The position numbers and the translations under genes are program-made. Shown piece after piece: positions 57,399 to 64,000 of a stretch of 64,000 nucleotides of DNA. The stretch comes from Solidesulfovibrio carbinolicus (lineage in GTDB: Bacteria > Desulfobacterota > Desulfovibrionia > Desulfovibrionales > Desulfovibrionaceae): contig NZ_CP026538.1 in the NCBI RefSeq assembly GCF_004135975.1, forward strand, positions 2,232,001-2,296,000, read 5' to 3'. Positions within the stretch are counted from its first letter, which is position 1; every line of letters begins with the position of its first letter. The notes under the pieces were generated by a model. It made no database searches. It was not told the origin of the DNA and saw only the letters and a program-made list of their open reading frames with translations.

Positions 57399-57875
57399 AT
57401 GGAGGAAACCCTCAAGAAACAGGATGCCGAACTCCTCCAACTCGTCACGTTCAGTATTGGCGAGGAGGAATTTGGCGTCGATATCCTCAGCGTGCAGGAG
57501 ATCATCCGCATGATGGATATCACCAAGGTCCCGCGCGCCCCCGAGTTCGTCGAGGGCGTCATCAACCTGCGGGGCAAGGTCATACCGATCATCGATCTCC
57601 GGCGGCGCTTTGGCTTGACCACACGGGACCACGACAAGCATACCCGCATCATCGTCATCGAGATCAACAACATGATCGTCGGGTTTGTGGTCGATTCCGT
57701 CTCCGAGGTGCTGCGGATACCCGCCAGCACGGTGGAGCCGCCGCCACCCGTCGTCTCGGGCCTGGAGTCCGAATACATCAGCGGCGTGGGCAAGCTCGAA
57801 GATCGTTTGCTCATTCTGCTCGACCTCAACAAGCTGCTTTCCGGCGAAGAACGGGACATGCTCGGTTCCTTCTAA
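57399..57875 (+). CDS. cheW: CheW chemotaxis coupling protein
   Basis: CheW links CheA kinase to chemoreceptors. The 158-residue protein has the two-SH3-like-subdomain pattern: QLVTFSIGEEEFGVDILSVQEI, GVINLRGKVIPIIDLR (receptor-binding), and VVDSVSEVLRI then DRLLILLDLNKLL. GGGAG is upstream of the ATG. No other chemotaxis gene is adjacent. It ends in a low-T hairpin-rich gap before mfd. Confidence 0.96.
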   Translation: MEETLKKQDAELLQLVTFSIGEEEFGVDILSVQEIIRMMDITKVPRAPEFVEGVINLRGKVIPIIDLRRRFGLTTRDHDKHTRIIVIEINNMIVGFVVDSVSEVLRIPASTVEPPPPVVSGLESEYISGVGKLEDRLLILLDLNKLLSGEERDMLGSF

Positions 57876-57972
57876 AGCTGGCTCGCCGCTCCAAGTCCGG
57901 TTGGACCGGCCCTTGGGGCCGTCCCCGACGGTCGGGTCCCGGACGGCTCGGCGCAATCTGTTACGCGGTTAC

Positions 57973-58000
57973 GGCCGCCGTCATTTACTTGGCGGCGGCC
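57973..58000. repeat. Inverted repeat between cheW and mfd
   Basis: GGCCGCCG (57973-57980) and CGGCGGCC (57993-58000) are perfect arms with a 12-base loop. A second set, GCCGTCC / GGACGGC, lies just before (57920-57955). It may terminate cheW or regulate mfd; no clear U tract follows. Confidence 0.4.
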
Positions 58001-58028
58001 ATCCCGTATTTTCTTCACGAGGACCATC

Positions 58029-61000
58029 TTGTCCCGCACAGCTTCGCCCCTCGCCGAACTCCTCGCCGCCAGCGATTCCGCCTCGGTCTATAAAAGCGGC
58101 CCGGCCACCCTGGCCTATCTGGCCGCCGCTGCCCTGGCCCGGGGGCAATCCGCCGTGGTCGTGGCCCCGGGCGTCCACGAACTTTCGCGCATCGCCGCGC
58201 TGCTGGACATGCTGGCCCCGCCCTCGCCCGGGACCCTGTGGGGCGCGTCCTACGCCATGCTGCCGTCCTACGCCCCGGGCCGGCCAAGCGGCGCGTTCTG
58301 GGCCCGGCGCATGGCCTTTCTGGCCTTTGCCGCCATGGGCAAGGGACCGCGCGTGCTGCTGGTCACCGCCGACAACCTGCTGCCCAAGTGGCCGCCGCCG
58401 CGGGCCCTTGAGGGCAACATCTTAAACGTGGCCGTGGGCGAGGAATTGCCCCGGGATCTCATCGCCGAACAGGCCGTGCTGTGGGGCTACAAGCGCTCCC
58501 CCATGGTGTCCAGCCCCGGAGAATTCGCCCTTCGCGGCGACATCCTCGACATCTTTCCGCCGGGTTACGAAAGTCCGCTGCGGCTCGAATTTTTTGGCGA
58601 TGTCCTGGAAGCCGTGCGCCGCTTTGACGCCGGCACCCAGCGCTCCCTGGCCGAACTGCCCGAAGCCTCCCTCCTCCCGGCCGCCCCGGCTGTGCTGTCC
58701 GAAACCTTCATGGACGAGGCCCGGACCCTGTGGGAGACCATCGCGGGCACGGGCGAGCTGCACCGGGCCGCCAAGCAACGCCTGGAAACAGCCTTGCAGG
58801 TCCGCGACGGCGGCATCTGGCCCGGGCTTTTTTACGAAAAACCGGTGGAACTCTCGGCCTGGTTTCCCCAAGGCGCGGCCTATCTCGTGTGCGACCCCAC
58901 CAAGGTCAAGGAGCGCCTGGAAGAGGCCGAGCACGCCTGGCGGCGTTTTTTCGAGGCTGAAACCAAGGAGCTTGGCCACCCCTGGCCCAACTCCCGGGTG
59001 CTGTGGCCCGAGAACATGGCCCGCAAATCCCTGGTGGCCGGCCGGCGCATTCTCTTTGAGGATCTGGTCATGGGCCGGGGCCGCCATGGTCCGGATCTGC
59101 CGGAAAAGGCTCTGGAACGCTTTGGCGACCTTTTCTGGAAGCCCGGCTCGGACAAGCGCCCCTGGACCACCCTGGTCGCCGCCCTCAAGGAATGGAACGG
59201 CCACGGCCAGACCATCCTGTCCTTCCACGGCGAGCGGTCCCGCAAGAAATTTCTGCAAATGATCGAGCCTGAAGGGCTGGTCTTTCGCACCGGCTATCAT
59301 CCGGACGAGACCGGGCTTTTCGCGCTGCTCTCGCCCCTTCGCCACGGCATGGAGCTTTCGTGGCGCGACACCCGCATCCTGGCCGAGGACATCCTGCATC
59401 CCGAGTCGGCCAAGGGCGGTTCCGAGCGGGCCGACAAGGACTTCAAGGGCCTGGCCTCCTTTGACGACATCCGTCCCGGCGATCTCGTCGTCCACCGCGA
59501 CTACGGCGTGGCCGCCTTCGAGGGGCTTACCCGCATGACCGTGGACGCCACCGGCGGCGATTATCTGCTGCTGGTCTTTGCCGACGAGGACAAGCTCTAC
59601 CTGCCGGCCGACCGTCTGGGCCTGTTGCAACGCTACAAGGGACCCGAAGGCATTTCGCCGCCGCTGGACCGGCTGGGCGGGGCGCGTTGGAAGTCCGTGC
59701 GCGAGCGGGCCAAAAAGGCCGTGGAGCGCATCGCCGCCGATCTGGTCGAGATGTACGCCTACCGGCAAGTGGCCAAGGGCTACGCCTACGGCCCCACCAA
59801 CGAACTGTACCTGGAATTCGAGGCCACCTTCGGCTTCGAGGAAACACCGGACCAGGAACGGGCCATTGGCGAGGTCCTGGCCGACATGGAACGGCCCGAG
59901 CCCATGGACCGGCTGGTGTGCGGCGACGTGGGCTTCGGCAAGACCGAAGTGGCCCTGCGGGCCGCCTTCCGGGCGGTGCTCGACGGCAAGCAGGTGGCCA
60001 TGCTGTGCCCGACCACGGTCCTGGCCGAGCAGCACTACCAGAATTTCGCCGCCCGGCTGGAAGGCTTTCCGGTGCGGGTGGAGATGCTCTCGCGCTTTGT
60101 TTCGCCCAAGCGGCGCAAGGTGGTGCTGGAAGCCGTGTCGCGCGGCGAGGTGGACATCCTGGTCGGCACCCACCGCATCCTGTCTTCCGATGTGGCCATC
60201 CCCAACATCGGCCTGCTCATTCTCGACGAGGAGCAGCGCTTTGGCGTCAAACACAAGGAACGGCTCAAGGCGTTTAAGAAAAACATCGACGCCCTGACGC
60301 TGACGGCCACGCCCATTCCGCGCACCCTGCAGCTGTCCCTTTCCGGCGTGCGCGGCCTGTCCGTCATCGAGACGCCGCCGCCGGACCGCAAGACCGTGGA
60401 AACCGCCCTGGTCGAGCGCGACGAGGGTTTCTTGCGCGAGGCGCTGCGCCGCGAACTCGAACGCCAGGGCCAGGTGTTCTGGGTCCACAACCGGGTCCAG
60501 GGCCTGGAGGACGTGACCGCCTACGTCAAGACCCTGGCTCCCGGAGCCAAGGTGGCCATGGCCCACGGCCAGATGTCGGAAACCGCCCTGGAAGAGGCCA
60601 TGCACGGCTTTTGGCACGGCGAGACCGACATTCTCGTGTGCACCTCCATCATCGAATCCGGCCTGGATTTCCCTCGGGCCAACACCTTGATTGTGGACAA
60701 CGCCCACATGTTCGGCCTGGGCCAGCTCTACCAGTTGCGCGGCCGGGTGGGGCGCTCGCCGCGTCAGGCCTATGCCTACTTCGTGGTGCCCAGCATCGAG
60801 AAGGTGCCGGAGCTGGCCCGCAAGCGCCTGCGCGTCATCCTCGACATGGACTACCTCGGGGCCGGCTTCCAGGTGGCCATGGAAGACCTGCGCCTGCGCG
60901 GGGCCGGTAACATCCTGGGTGAGGCCCAGTCGGGCCATATCGCCCGCATTGGCCTGGATATGTTCCTGGAAATGCTGGCCGAGGAAGTGCGGCGGCTCAA

Positions 61001-61475
61001 GGGCGAACCGGTCAAGGAGCGCATCGAGACCGAACTGACCCTGGGCATCGCCGCCCGCATTCCCGAGCGCTACGTGCCCGAGGCTTCCGACCGCCTGCGC
61101 CTGTATAAGGCCTTGTCCACGGCCAAGACCGAGGAGCGGCTGGCCGAGATCGCCGCCGAGATGCGCGACCGCTTTGGTCCGCCCCCGGCCGAAGTGGACA
61201 ATTTCCGGGCCGTTTTGGCCTTCAAGCAGGTGCTCGGACGCCTTGGCGCGACCAAGGCCGAGATCGCGCCCACGCGTCTGACCGTGGCCTTCGAGGCCGA
61301 GGGCGCGTCGGTTTCCACTGAACGGCTCGTCGCCTTCGTGGCCGCCCATCCGGCCGTGCGCCTGCTGCCGCCGGGCAAGATCGTGCTGCCCCTTGACGCC
61401 GCCTTGCCCGTGCCCGAGGCCATTGCCGTCTGGTCCGGCGAACTGGCCGGGCTTGGCGAAGGGGAGGGGGCATGA
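58029..61475 (+). CDS. mfd: Transcription-repair coupling factor
   Basis: Mfd removes RNA polymerase stalled at DNA damage and recruits UvrA. The 1,148-residue protein starts at TTG 58029 with GAGG before it. It has the UvrB-like N-terminal domains (GEFALRGDILDIFPPG), the RNA polymerase-binding domain (DLVVHRDYGVAAFEG), the RecG-like translocase with Walker A GDVGFGKTEVA (632-642) and DEEQ (733-736), and the C-terminal TRCF domain. Its stop overlaps the next gene by 4 bases (ATGA). Confidence 0.97.
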   Translation: MSRTASPLAELLAASDSASVYKSGPATLAYLAAAALARGQSAVVVAPGVHELSRIAALLDMLAPPSPGTLWGASYAMLPSYAPGRPSGAFWARRMAFLAFAAMGKGPRVLLVTADNLLPKWPPPRALEGNILNVAVGEELPRDLIAEQAVLWGYKRSPMVSSPGEFALRGDILDIFPPGYESPLRLEFFGDVLEAVRRFDAGTQRSLAELPEASLLPAAPAVLSETFMDEARTLWETIAGTGELHRAAKQRLETALQVRDGGIWPGLFYEKPVELSAWFPQGAAYLVCDPTKVKERLEEAEHAWRRFFEAETKELGHPWPNSRVLWPENMARKSLVAGRRILFEDLVMGRGRHGPDLPEKALERFGDLFWKPGSDKRPWTTLVAALKEWNGHGQTILSFHGERSRKKFLQMIEPEGLVFRTGYHPDETGLFALLSPLRHGMELSWRDTRILAEDILHPESAKGGSERADKDFKGLASFDDIRPGDLVVHRDYGVAAFEGLTRMTVDATGGDYLLLVFADEDKLYLPADRLGLLQRYKGPEGISPPLDRLGGARWKSVRERAKKAVERIAADLVEMYAYRQVAKGYAYGPTNELYLEFEATFGFEETPDQERAIGEVLADMERPEPMDRLVCGDVGFGKTEVALRAAFRAVLDGKQVAMLCPTTVLAEQHYQNFAARLEGFPVRVEMLSRFVSPKRRKVVLEAVSRGEVDILVGTHRILSSDVAIPNIGLLILDEEQRFGVKHKERLKAFKKNIDALTLTATPIPRTLQLSLSGVRGLSVIETPPPDRKTVETALVERDEGFLREALRRELERQGQVFWVHNRVQGLEDVTAYVKTLAPGAKVAMAHGQMSETALEEAMHGFWHGETDILVCTSIIESGLDFPRANTLIVDNAHMFGLGQLYQLRGRVGRSPRQAYAYFVVPSIEKVPELARKRLRVILDMDYLGAGFQVAMEDLRLRGAGNILGEAQSGHIARIGLDMFLEMLAEEVRRLKGEPVKERIETELTLGIAARIPERYVPEASDRLRLYKALSTAKTEERLAEIAAEMRDRFGPPPAEVDNFRAVLAFKQVLGRLGATKAEIAPTRLTVAFEAEGASVSTERLVAFVAAHPAVRLLPPGKIVLPLDAALPVPEAIAVWSGELAGLGEGEGA

Positions 61476-63256
61476 CAAGGCGGCCTGGCCGGGGCCTGCG
61501 TCTGGCGGTCGCGCTGGTCCTGTCTCTTGGCCTTTGGGCCTGCGGCCGCGATACGGCCGACGAGCCGGGCGTGGTGGCCGTGGTCAACGGTTCGCCCATC
61601 CGGCTGGCCGAGCTGGAAATGCGAAACGATGTCAGCCGGATCAACCAGCCCACTATCGACAATCCGGCTGTCGAGGACCTGCGCGCCGGCCTTGGGGCGG
61701 CCCTGGCCGACGCGGTCGTTGCCCGGCTGGTGCGCCAGGAACTCAAACGTCTGGGCCAGGCTCCCACGCCCGAGGAGCTGGAAAAGGCCGAGGCCGCCGT
61801 GCGGGCCGATTATCCGAGCGAAGCTTTCGAGCGTATGTTGCTTGAAGAGCACATTGATCTGGCCCGCTGGCGGGAGATGCTGGCCGATCGGCTGGCTCTG
61901 GACAAATTTCGTCAGGATGTGCTGTTGCCCGGCCAGCGGGTGGGCGTGGCCGAGGCGGCCGCCTATTACAAGGAACATCAGGTCGCCTTTGCCCGGCCGG
62001 CCATGGTGACGCTTCGCGTGGTGTCCGGCCGGGACGCCGAGGCAGTCAAGGCGGCCTTGGCCGCGGCGCGCAAGGCCGGCCAGGTCGAGGCTTTGCTTGG
62101 CGTGGAGGCGGTGATGCCCGAAGCCGGGCTGCCCCAGGCCTGGCGTGACGCCCTGCGCGGCAAAAAGCCCGGCGAGGCGACCTCCCCCCTGGCCATGGGC
62201 CGCGAACATGTCGCCTTGGTGCTGGTGGAACGCACGCCCGCCGCCATGCCCGACCCGGCCAAGGCCTACGCCCGGGTCGAAGCCCGGCTCACCGAGGAAA
62301 AACTGGCCAAGGCCTTTGATGCCTGGCTGGCCAAGGCGCTCGGTCAGGCGACCATCCGGGTCAATGCCCGGTTGCTGCCGGCCGGGGCCATGCTGGCCCA
62401 GGTCGACGGCAAGGACGGCAACGCCGAGCTTGTCGCCGCCAAGGTCCAGGAAGAAGCCAGCGTCTACGTGGCCGGCGCGGCGCGCCGCGCCCTGGCGAAC
62501 CGCCAGCCGGCGGCCGCCCCCCCTGAAGAGCCGCTTGTTTCCCGCCCGCAGGCCCCCCCCGAGGACAAGACGATCCCCCCGTCCTTTGCGCCCGCGCCAC
62601 TGGTGCAGGATCAGGGGGGGCGGCCGCTCGCGTCCACGCCGCCTTCCGATGCGACCGAGCCAGTGATTTCCAGCGAGGGTGGCGCGTTGGCGGCCGGGGA
62701 GGCGGGGGCAACGGCAGCACCTTCGCCAGCGGCTCCACCCGTTTCGGACGAGATCCGGGTAAGCGAAGGATCGGCAGCCCGGCCCGTGGCCGATGCGGCC
62801 AAGCCTGCTCAGATTTCCGGGTTCGCGCCCGCCCGCGACGTCGCCGGACGCGACGAGGCCTCTCAGGTTTCCCCCGAGGTCACGCCCGCCCAGCCGACGC
62901 CGGCAGGTACGACCGCTTCGCAACCCGAAGCTCTCCAGCCTGCGGCTACCGCGACTTCGACCGGCAATGCCGCCGGACAACGGGACGCAGCGGCCCTCGG
63001 GCAGCCGTCCGGCCCGGTCCCAGGCCCTGGCGAGGTCGAATTCACCGCCGTCAAGGCGAGCTGGATTCTCTACACGGCGGACGACGGCCGGGAAGAGCGG
63101 ATCTATCTCAAGCCCGGCAAACCGCACCGGGTGACCTATTTACGGCGGCTCACCGTGCGGCTTGGCAGCCCGAGCGAAGTGGCCTACCGTGCCGGCGCAA
63201 GGGCCGAAACCGTCGAGGTCGGCAAAAAGGAAAGCCGGGTGCTGGAATTTCCTTAG
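61472..63256 (+). CDS. SurA-like chaperone/isomerase lipoprotein with RodZ-type C-terminal domain
   Basis: The 594-residue protein has a lipoprotein signal (lipobox LWAC, lipidated C24). Residues about 30-150 match SurA N-terminal chaperone domains (VVAVVNGSPIRLAELE). Residues 150-270 resemble a parvulin-like isomerase (REHVALVLVERTP). A proline/alanine-rich linker (345-515) leads to a C-terminal domain (about 520-594: ASWILYTADDGREERIYLKPGK) that looks like the DUF4115 domain at the end of RodZ. It starts 4 bases inside the end of mfd (ATGA) and is 172 bases before surA. The likely role is outer-membrane protein folding or envelope shape, by inference. Confidence 0.75.
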   Translation: MTRRPGRGLRLAVALVLSLGLWACGRDTADEPGVVAVVNGSPIRLAELEMRNDVSRINQPTIDNPAVEDLRAGLGAALADAVVARLVRQELKRLGQAPTPEELEKAEAAVRADYPSEAFERMLLEEHIDLARWREMLADRLALDKFRQDVLLPGQRVGVAEAAAYYKEHQVAFARPAMVTLRVVSGRDAEAVKAALAAARKAGQVEALLGVEAVMPEAGLPQAWRDALRGKKPGEATSPLAMGREHVALVLVERTPAAMPDPAKAYARVEARLTEEKLAKAFDAWLAKALGQATIRVNARLLPAGAMLAQVDGKDGNAELVAAKVQEEASVYVAGAARRALANRQPAAAPPEEPLVSRPQAPPEDKTIPPSFAPAPLVQDQGGRPLASTPPSDATEPVISSEGGALAAGEAGATAAPSPAAPPVSDEIRVSEGSAARPVADAAKPAQISGFAPARDVAGRDEASQVSPEVTPAQPTPAGTTASQPEALQPAATATSTGNAAGQRDAAALGQPSGPVPGPGEVEFTAVKASWILYTADDGREERIYLKPGKPHRVTYLRRLTVRLGSPSEVAYRAGARAETVEVGKKESRVLEFP

Positions 63257-63282
63257 GCCCGCCCAACGGCGGACGGGCATGA

Positions 63283-63311
63283 TTGCCTGGGGTTGCAAAA
63301 ACGCGTATACG
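63283..63311 (+). promoter_or_regulatory. Possible sigma-70 promoter of surA
   Basis: TTGCCT (63283-63288), 17-base spacer and TATACG (63306-63311) resemble a -35/-10 pair upstream of surA, giving a leader of about 120 bases. It is a visual match only. Confidence 0.35.
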
Positions 63312-63440
63312 CCCCGGATGCGTGGCCACGACGCTCTGGGAGGAGATCGGCGTGGTCAGGCGACGCTTCGGGGGCATTGCCGGACGGGCTCGCCGAGTCC
63401 GTTGCAGATGGTTGCCTTAGCCCCATTCATGGAGGATACT

Positions 63441-64000
63441 TTGCCGCAAATCGCGAAATTTTTTGGTGTGTTGGCGCTTCTGGCGAGCCTGGTTGCCCCG
63501 GCCGGAGCCGCTGAACTGGTGGATCGGGTTGTGGCTGTCGTCAACGGCAACCTCATCACCCTGTTTGACGTCAATACCCGCGTGGCGGACATGGTCAAGC
63601 AGACCCAGGGCGTGGCGCTTAGGCCCGATGATCCCCGCCTCGACGATCTGCGGCGACAAGTGCTGGAAAGCATGATCACTGATATGCTCATCGAAAGCGA
63701 GGCCAACAAGCTCAAGGTGACGGTTTCCGATACGGAAATCGATTCGCAAATCGAAGAGATCAAGAAAAAGAACAACCTTTCCCAGCAGCAATTCGTCACG
63801 GAACTGGCCAAGGAAGGCCTGACGCTCAAGCAGTTCCGCGACAAGATGCGCCTGGACAGCATCAAGAAGCGTCTGCTGGGCTTCATGGTGCATCGCAAGG
63901 TGCTTGTCACTGACGACGAGATCCGCGACTACTACGAGAAGAACAAGGGCAGCTTGTCCGCCGCCAAGTCCGTGCTCGGCCCCAAGGTTTCCGGAGGGCT
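63441..64000 (+). CDS. surA: Periplasmic chaperone SurA (3' partial)
   Basis: The visible 186 residues start with a signal peptide (MPQIAKFFGVLALLASLVAPAGA) and continue as the SurA N-terminal domain: ELVDRVVAVVNGNLITLFDV, a long helical core, and KEGLTLKQFRDKM. The reading frame is still open at the window end, so the PPIase domains are outside. TTG 63441 has GGAGG exactly 5 bases upstream; ATG 63429 in frame is an alternative but has no ribosome site. SurA escorts outer-membrane proteins across the periplasm. Confidence 0.85.
   Translation, partial: MPQIAKFFGVLALLASLVAPAGAAELVDRVVAVVNGNLITLFDVNTRVADMVKQTQGVALRPDDPRLDDLRRQVLESMITDMLIESEANKLKVTVSDTEIDSQIEEIKKKNNLSQQQFVTELAKEGLTLKQFRDKMRLDSIKKRLLGFMVHRKVLVTDDEIRDYYEKNKGSLSAAKSVLGPKVSGG

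Noticed and set aside
58422-61478. Thousand-codon minus-strand frame opposite mfd
   Set aside because: It mirrors the codon periodicity of mfd and has no recognisable domain.
61070-63127. Minus-strand frame opposite the SurA-like lipoprotein gene
   Set aside because: A shadow frame with low-complexity, arginine-rich sequence and no start signal.

Overview
The window is a GC-rich stretch of bacterial chromosome with dense housekeeping genes. Group III (clostridial/sulfate-reducer type) nifHI1I2DK genes, hypCDE, a GAK-system CofD-like gene, bacteriohemerythrin and LemA/DUF2207 genes together suggest a strictly anaerobic Desulfovibrio-like deltaproteobacterium (Desulfovibrionaceae, possibly near Solidesulfovibrio/D. 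magneticus). This placement is inferred from gene content; there is no rRNA to confirm it.

Layout. 1-4 kb: 3' end of a GAK-system CofD-like gene, corA, a bacteriohemerythrin and an L,D-transpeptidase-like lipoprotein. 4.2-7.8 kb (minus): HD-domain protein, ddl, carA and a TPR protein, probably one transcript. 7.9-11.7 kb (plus): conserved hypothetical, hypC-hypD-hypE (hydrogenase maturation) and dapB. 12-20 kb: a very large Lhr-type helicase, a small unknown protein and a large NAD-glutamate dehydrogenase. 20-25 kb (minus): two TPR proteins, one with a degenerate receiver domain, then lemA-DUF2207. 25-29.6 kb (plus): hybrid-like histidine kinase, molybdopterin oxidoreductase and a small partner. 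29.7-30.1 kb: a short AT-rich island with an orphan membrane protein.

30.1-35.5 kb (minus): the nitrogenase operon nifH-nifI1-nifI2-nifD-nifK-[2Fe-2S] ferredoxin. It ends in a strong terminator and starts from a textbook -24/-12 sigma-54 promoter, preceded by a match to the IHF consensus and by three tandem ACA-N4-TGT dyads that look like an activator binding site. 35.8-38.6 kb: tex, a nested inverted-repeat element and an isochorismatase-like remnant. 38.6-44.3 kb: secreted transglutaminase-like protein, tRNA-Arg(CCG), diguanylate cyclase, glycosyltransferase and rsmA. 44.5-51.9 kb: HU, a tiny membrane protein and an expanded macromolecular-synthesis operon rpsU-yqeY-mutS2-dnaG-rpoD. 52-57.9 kb: YaiI/UPF0178, LOG family, beta-CASP metallo-beta-lactamase, infA, M29 aminopeptidase, a small periplasmic protein and cheW. 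58-64 kb: mfd, a SurA-like lipoprotein that carries a RodZ-type C-terminal domain, and the 5' part of surA.

The most interesting items are the nif control region with its unusual dyads, the SurA/RodZ-like fusion, the edge of a GAK system, the nested inverted-repeat element by tex, and a four-copy GC-rich palindromic repeat that usually sits just after stop codons. I did not find a clear new defence or mobile system: no transposase, integrase, CRISPR array or toxin-antitoxin pair is visible.
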